From assembly GCA_963800255.1 (NCBI GenBank), contig CAWDAK010000011.1, positions 264,238-328,237 on the forward strand: 64,000 nt of DNA. The letters run 5' to 3'. The notes beneath the pieces are model-generated. The model was not told the DNA's origin, did not search any database, and saw only the letters and a list, made by a program, of their open reading frames with translations. The DNA is from DATFVA01 sp963800255. GTDB taxonomy: Bacteria; Bacteroidota; Ignavibacteria; Ignavibacteriales; Ignavibacteriaceae. A program made the translations under genes and the position numbers. Positions within the stretch are counted from its first letter, which is position 1; every line of letters starts with the position of its first letter. Shown in pieces: positions 54,012 to 64,000 of this stretch.

Positions 54012-55836
54012 ATGAGAAAACTTATATTCTTCTTTTCATTATTAATTGCTTATTATTCATTCGTCCGTTGCTGAAATCCGCTACGTCAGCCATTCCGGCA
54101 GCAATACTCCTCCCTACCTCACCTGGGAGACAGCAGCCGATTCGATTATGAGTGCGATAAATATCTCCTCTTTTGGTGATACCATATATGTAGCTAACGG
54201 GGTTTATGAAGAGCAGGTGGTGATGATACCGGGATTATCGTTAATTGGGGCAGGGATGGACAGCTGTGTGATTGATACGAGAGCATTGATCACCTCAAAC
54301 GGATTCATCTCAGTTGATGTTTCAGATAGCTGTCTTTTTCAGGGATTTAATATAAAAGTCTATTATAATACAACAAAAGGGTATGGTATTGTTCTGAGAG
54401 GTCAAAGTATTGCCAGAGATAATCAAGTTGACACCTCCTGGTATGGAATGTATGCAAGCTATACAGGGTCAAAGATTCCTGTCGCATACAGAAATATCTT
54501 GAATAACGTCCACACCGGAATTGATATATTTAACTCAAGTGCTTTAATAAGAGGCAATATTATCTATACAGACCTGACATACAGGGGAATAAACATAGGA
54601 GCATTTGATTATTTCTACACTCCTCTTATAGATTCAAATTACATTGTTGCCGGGCAGACGGGTATTTCAATGGTATTTGATACAAAAGCTACTTTTAGTA
54701 ATAATATCATCATTTTACAAGGACAATCAACCTATGGTATTTTCGGTGGCAATCCCGATACATCCTGGGCTTACAATAATCTTATTATTGCAGAAAACAC
54801 ACTAGAAGGAATAGGAAATACTCTAACACCAACTTATACTTATAATAATTTAGTCATTGGCAAATGTGAACAAGGTGCCATCTTTACTAATGACCATAAT
54901 ATTATTATTAATAACAATGCTATTAATGGGCAAAAAGGCATATATGCTCCTTCAGCGAGTACAGCAATCATCGAACATAATAACTCCTGGGCTAACGATA
55001 GTAACTATAGTGGTTTAACACCAGACAGCACAAACCTGTCAGTCAACCCAATGGTAGTGAATGAGGACAGCACCCAGGGAAACCTGGATTTTCACCTTCA
55101 GGAATATTCACCACTTATTGACAGAGGAGATCCTGACATTCAGGATAAGGATGGAACAAGAAGTGACATCGGTTTATACGGCGGACCATTCGGAGAAAGT
55201 TATAAATATCAGGACCTTCCGCCAAGAGTACCTGTTAACCTTACAGCCTCACTAGATACCAATTATATATTACTTCAATGGAACAAGAACACAGAGGCAG
55301 ATTTCAATCATTACGGCCTTTATAGGGATACGACACAGAATTTTACGGCTGATTCCACAACTTTCGTTGCATCAGTAGAAGATACATTCTACCTCCATAT
55401 AAGGCCTGAGGGAATAAACAACCTTTACTTCAAACTTACAGCAGAAGATAATCAGGGGAATGTATCTGAACCCTCTGAAGAGCTTCATATTGTTCTTACC
55501 GGCATAAAGAACAGTGAAGAATTTACAATTAACAGTTACAGGCTCTTTCAGAATTATCCCAATCCTTTTAATCCCTCAACAAAGATAGGCTACAGGTTAA
55601 AGGAGCGGGGATATGTAAAGCTCTACGTCTATGACATCAAAGGGGAATTAGTTCAGACTTTAGTAAACCAATACCAGGAAAGAGGTTATTATGAAGTAAA
55701 CTTCGAAGTCAAAAGTCAGGAGTCAAAAGCCAAAAGTGATCTTGCAAGCGGAGTTTATATTTACCAGGTCTTAGTCAGCAACGAACACAACATTCCTGTT
55801 TTCAGCGATATCAAAAAAATGATTTATCTTAAATAG
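54012..55836 (+). pseudogene. Beta-helix/FN3/T9SS secreted protein, frameshifted in the signal peptide
   Basis: From ATG 54012 the signal peptide MRKLIFFFSLLIAYYS runs into an extra T near 54060 (TTCATTCG instead of TTCATCG), which shifts the frame. The remaining frame, about 590 residues from TTG 54046, is intact: RYVSHSGSNTPPY, a beta-helix of about 340 residues, FN3-like domain, T9SS tail (NYPNPFNPSTKIGY, ends KKMIYLK). Unless the base is an error, the protein would lack export. Its central variable part (DTKATFSNNIIILQGQSTYG) matches the 60578 copy, not the adjacent 57310 copy. Confidence 0.8.
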
Positions 55837-55889
55837 TTTGAATGAGTTTCTTGAGTGCAAAGGATATTCAACAAAAATAAGGAGGTATA

Positions 55890-56993
55890 ATGTTTCATTG
55901 GCTCAGGTCAGTTAGTTTAATTATAACGCTGCTTATGCTTATTACAGCAGCAGAAATGTACCCGCAGGGAACACCGGCAGAAACTGAATTCCCTATTGGT
56001 GCATTCATATCGGAAAACCCGGCCTCTTATGAAAGAATTGACTCGAGCGGGATAAACTATATGATGGGCGGGTTCACAGAATTTACAGAAAACAGCACAA
56101 TAAAATTATTAGGATGTAAAGCAGATGCCCCTGATGCTTATATATCCAAATATGCTATGGGCTACTATACAAGATGGCAGGCAGAAAGAGACACTTATGC
56201 CAACCTGGAAACAGGAATAAAACACCCGGGTAATGGTATTCAATATACAAATGGCAGTGTGGAAAATTACCTCGGCGCTGACTGCTGGGCATCTGATTCA
56301 AGCACTGGTGAAACAATTAACAATCTTATCTGGGGACCTAACTATAAACAGGACAAAATATACAGATGGTATTTATACCCAGATCAACTGGTTCCTTTTG
56401 TAGCCGAATTTCGGATAGCTTTTACTCATTCAGAACAATACCTTGATACTACTTCAGTTTGCAAGCTTACAATTTTCTATCAATACAAATGGAAGGTTAC
56501 AGATGCCGACACTGGCAGTGCTTCAGTAATACTTGCAGAAAGTATATTAAGGGTGTCTGATTTCCCTGCTGATACTTTTTACAAGTTTATGCTTCAATAT
56601 CACTATCCTGATCGTCTTGCAAAAGATGGCCCGAGAGACCTGCCCGGTTACCAGATGGTGAATCCCGATACAACGATTATTGATATGGATCCCGGGACAG
56701 GAATTGAGTTCAGAATAGACTTTTATGGCAAAGGGAAACTTTATACAGACTGGGTTCAGGTTTATGATCAGAATATTTGGGGAGATTATATAAATAATCC
56801 TGATACGGTAGCAACCAATATTAAAACCTTTGCTAATGCACATTCATCGTGGAATTCACTGGAATACTGGTTTGCTTATGAAGAACCAAAAACTATCGAT
56901 TCCTATACGCCTTTCAGGATAGTAGACTCCCTGCTTCAATATAATTCTGCGATAACAACCCGTACTTATAAGCCCCCGGTGAAGCAATACTAA
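55890..56993 (+). CDS. Truncated hydrolase-like secreted protein with a C-terminus read from antisense sppA DNA
   Basis: 367 residues; ATG after a perfect AAGGAGGT. Signal peptide about 1-26 (ending MYPQG). The family opening EFPIGAFISENPASYERI and the barrel motif FAYEEPKTIDSY (IDEP becomes YEEP) are visible. After LLQYNSAITTR the DNA switches to the reverse of the sppA-like gene's codons 32-45, adding TYKPPVKQY and a stop. More than half the hydrolase-like domain and any T9SS tail are missing. It may be stable as a periplasmic fragment; function is doubtful. Confidence 0.7.
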   Translation: MFHWLRSVSLIITLLMLITAAEMYPQGTPAETEFPIGAFISENPASYERIDSSGINYMMGGFTEFTENSTIKLLGCKADAPDAYISKYAMGYYTRWQAERDTYANLETGIKHPGNGIQYTNGSVENYLGADCWASDSSTGETINNLIWGPNYKQDKIYRWYLYPDQLVPFVAEFRIAFTHSEQYLDTTSVCKLTIFYQYKWKVTDADTGSASVILAESILRVSDFPADTFYKFMLQYHYPDRLAKDGPRDLPGYQMVNPDTTIIDMDPGTGIEFRIDFYGKGKLYTDWVQVYDQNIWGDYINNPDTVATNIKTFANAHSSWNSLEYWFAYEEPKTIDSYTPFRIVDSLLQYNSAITTRTYKPPVKQY

Positions 56994-57256
56994 ATTCGTC
57001 CTGCATATAATATGAAGGTGAAGATGACTGGCATAATCCGCTTTGAAGAAAAGCAGCAGTAAACAGTATAAAAAACAAACTCTTTCTCATTCTTAACCTC
57101 ATTTATTTTCCTCACTTTAAAAGTATGAAGATTTTCAATTACATAAAATCGGGCTGGATAAATCAGACAGTGCGAGGCAATCCTGTTTGCAATTCTTGCC
57201 TTTCTTCCCGGAGTTCTCTAAGTTCTATTAGCTTTAATTTTCAAAAGGTTCCGGGG
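56955..57256. repeat. Copy of the sppA-like gene 5' end and its upstream region
   Basis: Matches 47113-47414 with about one mismatch. On the minus strand it keeps the start codon, ribosome site, signal peptide and first 45 or so codons of the sppA-like protein, then continues into antisense of the hydrolase-like gene, giving a 58-62 residue open frame. The junction lies at ACAACCCGTACTTATAAG, shared by both parents. Confidence 0.9.
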
Positions 57257-57309
57257 AACTAAATGAGAGCAGCCTTCAGTTATAACCATCTCTTGAGCAG
57301 GTGTACATT

Positions 57310-59136
57310 ATGAGAAAACTTATACTCTTCCTTTTTTTGTCATCGGTCATCAGTCATTTATCATTAGCCGAAGTCCGCTACGTGAGCCATTCCGGCAGCA
57401 ATACTCCTCCTTACCTCACCTGGGAGACAGCAGCAGATTCAATTATGAGTGCGATAAATATTTCTTCCTTTGGTGATACTATTTATGTGGCTAACGGGGT
57501 TTATGAAGAACAGGTGGTGATGATACCGGGATTATCGTTAATTGGGGCAGGGATGGACAGCTGTGTGATTGATACGAGAGCATTGATCACCTCAAACGGA
57601 TTCATCTCAGTTGATGTTTCAGATAGCTGTCTTTTTCAGGGATTTAATATAAAAGTCTATTATAATACAACAAAAGGGTATGGTATTGTTCTGAGAGGTC
57701 AAAGTATTGCCAGAGATAATCAAGTTGACACCTCCTGGTATGGAATGTATGCAAGCTATACAGGGTCAAAGATTCCTGTCGCATACAGAAATATCTTGAA
57801 TAACGTCCACACCGGAATTGATATATTTAACTCAAGTGCTTTAATAAGAGGCAATATTATCTATACAGACCTGACATACAGGGGAATAAACATAGGAGCA
57901 TTTGATTATTTCTACACTCCTCTTATAGATTCAAATTACATTGTTGCCGGGCAGACGGGTATTTCAATGGTATTTGGTACAAAAGCTACAATAAGTAATA
58001 ATAAAATATTCCTAATAGGTAATAATTCATCTTATGGGATTATTGGTGGGAATGAAGATACGATGTGGGTTTATAATAATTTCATATACGCTGCGAATTC
58101 ATTTTATGGTTTAAGTAACTTCTGGACGCCTGCATTCAACTATAATAATATTTCAACAGGGCAATTTACAGATGCAGCACTTTTAACTGGTAATCAAAAC
58201 GTAGTCAAAAATAATAATATTACAAAAGGCATAAAAGGAGTGGTTGTTCAAACAGGTCACAACCCCATAGTTCAATACAACAACTCCTGGGCCAACGATG
58301 TCAACTATTCTGGCTTAACACCAGACAGCACAAACCTGTCAGTCAACCCAATGGTAGTGAATGAGGACAGCACCCAGGGAAACCTGGATTTTCACCTACA
58401 GAAATATTCACCACTTATTGACAGAGGAGACCCTGATATTCAGGATAAGGATGGAACAAGAAGTGACATCGGTTTATATGGCGGACCATTCGGAGAAAGT
58501 TATAAATATCAGGACCTTCCGCCAAGAGTACCTGTTAACCTTACAGCCTCACTAGATACCAATTATATATTACTTCAATGGAACAAGAACACAGAGGCAG
58601 ATTTCAATCATTACGGCCTTTATAGGGATACGACACAGAATTTTACGGCTGATTCCACAACTTTCGTTGCATCAGTAGAAGATACATTCTACCTCCATAT
58701 AAGGCCTGAGGGAATAAACAACCTTTACTTCAAACTTACCGCAGAAGATAATCAGGGGAATGTATCTGAACCCTCTGAAGAGCTTCATATTGTTCTTACC
58801 GGCATAAAGAACAGTGAAGAATTTACAATTAACAGTTACAGGCTCTTTCAGAATTATCCCAATCCTTTTAATCCCTCAACAAAGATAGGCTACAGGTTAA
58901 AGGAGCGGGGATATGTAAAGCTCTACGTCTATGACATCAAAGGGGAATTAGTTCAGACTTTAGTAAACCAATACCAGGAAAGAGGTTATTATGAAGTGAA
59001 CTTCGAAGTCAAAAGTCAGGAGTCAAAAGCCAAAAGTGATCTTGCAAGCGGAGTTTATATTTACCAGGTCTTAGTCAGCAACGAACACAACATTCCTGTT
59101 TTCAGCGATATCAAAAAAATGATTCATCTTAAATAG
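57310..59136 (+). CDS. Secreted beta-helix/FN3 protein with T9SS sorting tail (intact array copy)
   Basis: 608 residues from ATG 57310; the only complete beta-helix gene of the three tandem units. Signal peptide MRKLILFLFLSSVISHLSLA, beta-helix about 25-370, FN3-like about 410-500, T9SS tail about 510-608 ending KKMIHLK. It is almost identical to 54012 up to GQTGISMVF and again after SWAND-NYSG, but the 110 residues between (GTKATISNNKIFLIGNNSSY onward) are of another sequence type. This bounded replacement inside the beta-helix is the clearest cassette-like exchange in the window. Confidence 0.85.
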   Translation: MRKLILFLFLSSVISHLSLAEVRYVSHSGSNTPPYLTWETAADSIMSAINISSFGDTIYVANGVYEEQVVMIPGLSLIGAGMDSCVIDTRALITSNGFISVDVSDSCLFQGFNIKVYYNTTKGYGIVLRGQSIARDNQVDTSWYGMYASYTGSKIPVAYRNILNNVHTGIDIFNSSALIRGNIIYTDLTYRGINIGAFDYFYTPLIDSNYIVAGQTGISMVFGTKATISNNKIFLIGNNSSYGIIGGNEDTMWVYNNFIYAANSFYGLSNFWTPAFNYNNISTGQFTDAALLTGNQNVVKNNNITKGIKGVVVQTGHNPIVQYNNSWANDVNYSGLTPDSTNLSVNPMVVNEDSTQGNLDFHLQKYSPLIDRGDPDIQDKDGTRSDIGLYGGPFGESYKYQDLPPRVPVNLTASLDTNYILLQWNKNTEADFNHYGLYRDTTQNFTADSTTFVASVEDTFYLHIRPEGINNLYFKLTAEDNQGNVSEPSEELHIVLTGIKNSEEFTINSYRLFQNYPNPFNPSTKIGYRLKERGYVKLYVYDIKGELVQTLVNQYQERGYYEVNFEVKSQESKAKSDLASGVYIYQVLVSNEHNIPVFSDIKKMIHLK

Positions 59137-59189
59137 TTTGAATGAGTTTCTTGAGTGCAAAGGATATTCAACAAAAATAAGGAGGTATA

Positions 59190-60293
59190 ATGTTTCATTG
59201 GCTCAGGTCAGTTAGTTTAATTATAACGCTGCTTATGCTTATTACAGCAGCAGAAATGTACCCGCAGGGAACACCGGCAGAAACTGAATTCCCTATTGGT
59301 GCATTCATATCGGAAAACCCGGCCTCTTATGAAAGAATTGACTCGAGCGGGATAAACTATATGATGGGCGGGTTCACAGAATTTACAGAAAACAGCACAA
59401 TAAAATTATTAGGATGTAAAGCAGATGCCCCTGATGCTTATATATCCAAATATGCTATGGGCTACTATACAAGATGGCAGGCAGAAAGAGACACTTATGC
59501 CAACCTGGAAACAGGAATAAAACACCCGGGTAATGGTATTCAATATACAAAAGGCTGTGTGGAAAGTTACCTCGGCGCTGACTGCTGGGCATCTGATTCA
59601 AGCACTGGTGAAACGATTAACAATCTTATCTGGGGACCAAACTACTGTCAGGATAAAAAGTATAGGTGGTATCAGTTCAGCGGTGCACGTATTTTATTTA
59701 ATGCTGAGTACAATTTAGCTTATACTCATTCAGAACAATACCTTGATACTACTTCAGTTTGCAAGCTTACAGTTTTCTATCATTACAAATGGAAGGTTAC
59801 AGATGCCGACACTGGCAGTGCTTCAATAATTCTTGCAGATAGTATATTAAGGGTGTCTGATTTCCCTGCTGATACTTTTTACAAGTTTATGCTTTCATAT
59901 CAATATCCGGAATACCTTGCAAAAGATGGCCCAAAAGACCTGCCTGGTTATCAAATGCAAAATGCTGATACAACGATTATTGATATGGATCCCGGGACAG
60001 GAATTGAGTTCAGAATAGACTTTTATGGCAAAGGGAAACTTTATACAGACTGGGTTCAGGTTTATGATCAGAATATTTGGGGAGATTATATAAATAATCC
60101 TGATACGGTAGCAACCAATATTAAAACCTTTGCTAATGCACATTCATCGTGGAATTCACTGGAATACTGGTTTGCTTATGAAGAACCAAAAACTATCGAT
60201 TCCTATACGCCTTTCAGGATAGTAGACTCCCTGCTTCAATATAATTCTGCGATAACAACCCGTACTTATAAGCCCCCGGTGAAGCAATACTAA
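59190..60293 (+). CDS. Truncated hydrolase-like secreted protein (second array copy)
   Basis: 367 residues, same start, ribosome site and chimeric end (TYKPPVKQY) as the 55890 copy. It differs in two patches: KGCVESYLGA and NYCQDKKYRWYQFSGARILF in the middle, and SYQYPEYLAKDGPKDLPGYQ later. The rest is nearly identical. It has no T9SS tail and only part of the barrel. Confidence 0.7.
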   Translation: MFHWLRSVSLIITLLMLITAAEMYPQGTPAETEFPIGAFISENPASYERIDSSGINYMMGGFTEFTENSTIKLLGCKADAPDAYISKYAMGYYTRWQAERDTYANLETGIKHPGNGIQYTKGCVESYLGADCWASDSSTGETINNLIWGPNYCQDKKYRWYQFSGARILFNAEYNLAYTHSEQYLDTTSVCKLTVFYHYKWKVTDADTGSASIILADSILRVSDFPADTFYKFMLSYQYPEYLAKDGPKDLPGYQMQNADTTIIDMDPGTGIEFRIDFYGKGKLYTDWVQVYDQNIWGDYINNPDTVATNIKTFANAHSSWNSLEYWFAYEEPKTIDSYTPFRIVDSLLQYNSAITTRTYKPPVKQY

Positions 60294-60556
60294 ATTCGTC
60301 CTGCATATAATATGAAGGTGAAGATGACTGGCATAATCCGCTTTGAAGAAAAGCAGCAGTAAACAGTATAAAAAACAAACTCTTTCTCATTCTTAACCTC
60401 ATTTATTTTCCTCACTTTAAAAGTATGAAGATTTTCAATTACATAAAATCGGGCTGGATAAATCAGACAGTGCGAGGCAATCCTGTTTGCAATTCTTGCC
60501 TTTCTTCCCGGAGTTCTCTAAGTTCTATTAGCTTTAATTTTGAAAAGGTTCCGGGG
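60255..60556. repeat. Copy of the sppA-like gene 5' end and its upstream region
   Basis: Second array copy of 47113-47414. Here the following leader is shortened: GGGGGAGGGGGAGCAGGTG leads straight to the beta-helix start without GTTATAACCATCTCTT, like the arrangement at the original locus (47407-47431). Confidence 0.9.
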
Positions 60557-60577
60557 GAGGGGGAGCAGGTGTACATT

Positions 60578-62402
60578 ATGAGAAAACTTATACTCTTCCT
60601 TTTTTTGTCATCGGTCATCAGTCATTTATCATTAGCCGAAGTCCGCTACGTGAGCCATTCCGGCAGCAATACTCCTCCTTACCTCACCTGGGAGACAGCA
60701 GCAGATTCAATAATGAGTGCGATAAATATTTCTTCTTTTGGTGATACCATATATGTGGCTAACGGGGTTTATGAAGAGCAGGTGGTGATGATACCGGGAT
60801 TATCGTTAATTGGGGCAGGGATGGACAGCTGTGTGATTGATACGAGAGCATTGATCACCTCAAACGGATTCATCTCAGTTGATGTTTCAGATAGCTGTCT
60901 TTTTCAGGGATTTAATATAAAAGTCTATTATAATACAACAAAAGGGTATGGTATTGATTCTGAGAGGTCAAAGTATTGCCAGAGATAATCAAGTTGGCAC
61001 CTCCTGGTATGGAATGTATGCAAGCTATACAGGGTCAAAGATTCCTGTCGCATACAGAAATATCTTGAATAACGTCCACACCGGAATTGATATATTTAAC
61101 TCAAGTGCTTTAATAAGAGGCAATATTATCTATACAGACCTGACATACAGGGGAATAAACATAGGAGCATTTGATTATTTCTACACTCCTCTTATAGATT
61201 CAAATTACATTATTGCCGGGCAGACGGGTATTTCAATGGTATTTGATACAAAAGCTACTTTTAGTAATAATATCATCATTTTACAAGGACAATCAACCTA
61301 TGGTATTTTCGGTGGCAATCCCGATACATCCTGGGCTTACAATAATCTTATTATTGCAGAAAACACACTAGAAGGAATAGGAAATACTCTAACACCAACT
61401 TATACTTATAATAATTTAGTCATTGGCAAATGTGAACAAGGTGCCATCTTTACTAATGACCATAATATTATTATTAATAACAATTCTATTAATGGGCAAA
61501 AAGGCATATATGCTCCTTCAGCGAGTACAGCAATCATCGAACATAATAACTCCTGGGATAACGATGTTAACTATAGTGGTTTAACACCAGACAGCACAAA
61601 CCTGTCAGTCAACCCAATGGTAGTGAATGAGGACAGCACCCAGGGAAACCTGGATTTTCACCTTCAGGAATATTCGCCACTTATTGACAGAGGAGACCCT
61701 GACATTCAGGATAAGGATGGAACAAGAAGTGACATCGGTTTATATGGCGGACCATTCGGAGAAAGTTATAAATATCAGGACCTTCCGCCAAGAGTACCTG
61801 TTAACCTTACAGCCTCACTAGATACCAATTATATATTACTTCAATGGAACAAGAACACAGAGGCAGATTTCAATCATTACGGCCTTTATAGGGATACGAC
61901 ACAGAATTTTACGGCTGATTCCACAACTTTCGTTGCATCAGTAGAAGATACATTCTACCTCCATATAAGGCCTGAGGGAATAAACAACCTTTACTTCAAA
62001 CTTACAGCAGAAGATAATCAGGGGAATGTATCTGAACCCTCTGAAGAGCTTCATATTGTTCTTACCGGCATAAAGAACAGTGAAGAATTTACAATTAACA
62101 GTTACAGGCTCTTTCAGAATTATCCCAATCCTTTTAATCCCTCAACAAAGATAGGCTACAGGTTAAAGGAGCGGGGATATGTAAAGCTCTACGTCTATGA
62201 CATCAAAGGGGAATTAGTTCAGACTTTAGTAAACCAATACCAGGAAAGAGGTTATTATGAAGTGAACTTCGAAGTCAAAAGTCAGGAGTCAAAAGCCAAA
62301 AGTGATCTTGCAAGCGGAGTTTATATTTACCAGGTCTTAGTCAGCAACGAACACAACATTCCTGTTTTCAGCGATATCAAAAAAATGATTCATCTTAAAT
62401 AG
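60578..62402 (+). pseudogene. Beta-helix/FN3/T9SS secreted protein, frameshifted near 60957
   Basis: ATG 60578 opens the usual signal peptide and first 125 residues. An extra base near 60957 (GGTATTGATTCTGAG against GGTATTGTTCTGAG) shifts the frame; the new frame is open to 62402. Corrected, it would be about 608 residues ending KKMIHLK. Its central variable part is of the 54012 type. The mixture of left part and tail types shows recombination among units. Confidence 0.8.
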
Positions 62403-62455
62403 TTTGAATGAGTTTCTTGAGTGCAAAGGATATTCAACAAAAATAAGGAGGTATA

Positions 62456-63558
62456 ATGTTTCATTGGCTCAGGTCAGTTAGTTTAATTATAACGCTGCTT
62501 ATGCTTATTACAGCAGCAGAAATGTACCCGCAGGGAACACCGGCAGAAACTGAATTCCCTATTGGTGCATTCATATCGGAAAACCCGGCCTCTTATGAAA
62601 GAATTGACTCGAGCGGGATAAACTATATGATGGGCGGGTTCACAGAATTTACAGAAAACAGCACAATAAAATTATTAGGATGTAAAGCAGATGCCCCTGA
62701 TGCTTATATATCCAAATATGCTATGGGCTACTATACTAGATGGCAGGCAGAAAGAGACACTTATGCCAACCTGGAAACAGGAATAAAACACCCGGGTAAT
62801 GGTATTCAATATACAAAAGGCTGTGTGGAAAGTTACCTCGGTGCTAACTGCTGGGCATCTGATTCAAGCACTGGTGAAACGATTAACAATCTTATCTGGG
62901 GACCAAACTATAAACAGGACAAAATATACAGATGGTATTTATACCCAGATCAACTGATTCTTTTGTAGCCGAATTTCGGATAGCTTTTACTCATTCAGAG
63001 CAATATCTTGATACTACTTCTATCTGCAGGCTCTCGGTTTACTATCATTACAAATGGAAGGTTACAGATGCCGACACTGGCAGTGCTTCAATAATACTTG
63101 CAGATAGTATATTAAGGGTGTCTGATTTCCCTGCTGATACTTTTTACAAGTTTATGCTTCAATATCACTATCCTGATCGTCTTGCAAAAGATGGCCCGAG
63201 AGACTTACCCGGTTACCAGATGTTGAATCCCGATACAACGATTATTGATACGGATCCCGAGACAGGAATTGAATTCAGAATAGACTTTTATGGCAAAGGG
63301 AAACTTTATACAGACTGGGTTCAGGTTTATGATCAGAATATTTGGGGAGATTATATAAATAATCCTGATACGGTAGCAACCAATATTAAAACCTTTGCTA
63401 ATGCACATTCATCGTGGAATTCACTGGAATACTGGTTCGCTTATGAAGAACCAAAAACTATCGATTCCTATACGCCTTTCAGGATAGTAGACTCCCTGCT
63501 TCAATATAATTCTGCGATAACAACCCGTACTTATAAGCCCCCGGTGAAGCAATACTAA
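62456..63558 (+). pseudogene. Truncated hydrolase-like secreted protein, frameshifted near 62958 (third array copy)
   Basis: Identical start to the 55890 and 59190 copies. A missing base near 62958 (CTGATTCTTTTG against CTGGTTCCTTTTG) stops the first frame at 62968; the next frame continues to the shared TYKPPVKQY end. Patch by patch it alternates between its two neighbours: KGCVES as in 59190, KQDKIYRWYLYPDQ as in 55890, ILADSILRV as in 59190, QYHYPDRLAKDGPRDLPGYQ as in 55890. Some short stretches (TSICRLSVYYHY) match neither. Confidence 0.8.
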
Positions 63559-63820
63559 ATTCGTCCTGCATATAATATGAAGGTGAAGATGACTGGCATA
63601 ATCCGCTTTGAAGAAAAGCAGCAGTAAACAGTATAAAAAACAAACTCTTTCTCATTCTAACCTCATTTATTTTCCTCATTTTAAAAGTATGAAGATTTTC
63701 AATTACATAAAATCGGGCTGGATAAATCAGACAGTGCGAGGCAATCCTGTTTGCAATTCTTGCCTTTCTTCCCGGAGTTCTCTAAGTTCTATTAGCTTTA
63801 ATTTTCAAAAGGTTCCGGGG
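63520..63820. repeat. Copy of the sppA-like gene 5' end and its upstream region
   Basis: Third array copy of 47113-47414, with a one-base deletion in the former start region (CATTCTAACC instead of CATTCTTAACC). Confidence 0.88.
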
Positions 63821-63873
63821 AACTAAATGAGAGCAGCCTTCAGTTATAACCATCTCTTGAGCAGGTGTACATT

Positions 63874-64000
63874 ATGAGAAAACTTATACTCTTCCTTTTT
63901 TTTGTCATCGGTCATCAGTCATTTATCATTTAGCCGAAGTCCGCTACGTGAGCATTCCGGCAGCAATACTCCTCCTTACCTCACCTGGGAGACAGCAGCA
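63874..64000 (+). pseudogene. Start of a fourth beta-helix gene, cut by window edge and carrying several indels
   Basis: ATG 63874 opens MRKLILFLF but the T-run is one longer than in other copies, CATTTAGCC has an extra T, and GAGCATTCC lacks a C, all within 80 bases. This density of indels is higher than anywhere else in the window and suggests poor consensus quality here or a dead copy. Confidence 0.6.

Larger units (their letters stand above)
53944..63820 (+). repeat. Tandem array of about 3.3-kb units (three complete, fourth begins at 63821)
   Basis: Beta-helix starts at 54012, 57310, 60578 and 63874 give spacings of 3298, 3268 and 3296. Each unit holds a beta-helix/FN3/T9SS gene, a C-terminally truncated hydrolase-like gene, and a 300-base antisense copy of the sppA-like 5' end. 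Most of the sequence is near-identical, with divergent patches at about 57977-58300 and in the hydrolase-like genes. The unit start at 60557 lacks a 30-40 base leader segment present in the others. Confidence 0.9.

Overview
The window looks like a chromosomal stretch of a free-living member of the Ignavibacteria/Chlorobi branch of Bacteroidota, probably a metagenome-derived contig. The evidence is the many secreted proteins ending in a type IX secretion (T9SS) sorting domain with the NYPNPFNP motif, Bacteroidota-like promoters, and a housekeeping set (carAB, hslVU, rpoN, mnmA, phoH) with moderate GC. No tRNA, rRNA, transposase or CRISPR array was recognised.

Layout. (1) 1-10118 is the end of a repeat array. 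It holds large secreted proteins in alternating pairs: a parallel beta-helix + FN3 + T9SS-tail protein, followed by a putative barrel-type hydrolase-like protein with an IDEP motif. Two units are near-identical over about 3.4 kb, and several members are fused, truncated or frameshifted. (2) 10119-27245 is mostly single-copy: a Ycf48-like secreted propeller protein, a DUF433/DUF5615 toxin-antitoxin remnant lodged at the 3' end of carB, carB-carA with a GIY-YIG nuclease remnant between them, phoH, lipoproteins, mnmA, a 37-residue membrane protein, a metallophosphoesterase, a DUF3800 gene facing a candidate structured RNA, and outer-membrane proteins. (3) 27250-33000 has a 52-bp tandem repeat just downstream of hslV-hslU, then a methyltransferase-like membrane protein, rpoN and a DUF3109 gene. 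(4) 33100-44820 has an SDR enzyme, a 1551-residue lamin-tail-domain surface protein, a candidate sigma-54-driven small RNA, a five-gene operon (NTF2-like lipoprotein, PIG-L deacetylase, GNAT, DinB-like, cupin), a POT peptide transporter, and more GGTGCGATGCACC-type repeats. (5) 44822-64000 has an SppA protease fused to a beta-barrel-like domain, then the second array: at least five beta-helix/hydrolase-like pairs. The last units are about 3.3-kb tandem copies, each carrying a hitch-hiking antisense copy of the sppA-like gene's 5' end. A pair of DUF1670-like DNA-binding genes sits inside this array.

How it works together. The two arrays appear to encode cell-surface or released proteins exported by Sec plus T9SS (the T9SS machine itself is not in the window). 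Copies share identical ends with divergent central patches, and one copy alternates between the sequence types of its two neighbours, so recombination is reshuffling these genes. Single-base frameshifts are concentrated in the arrays and absent from the single-copy genes. This is either real decay or phase switching, or residual assembly error in repeats, and it must be settled before any biological claim.

The strongest candidates for something undescribed are the mosaic paired-cassette array, the sigma-54 small RNA at about 38973-39116, the three-way-junction RNA at about 24133-24231, the carB 3'-end duplication around a toxin-antitoxin remnant, and the dispersed hairpin repeat family.
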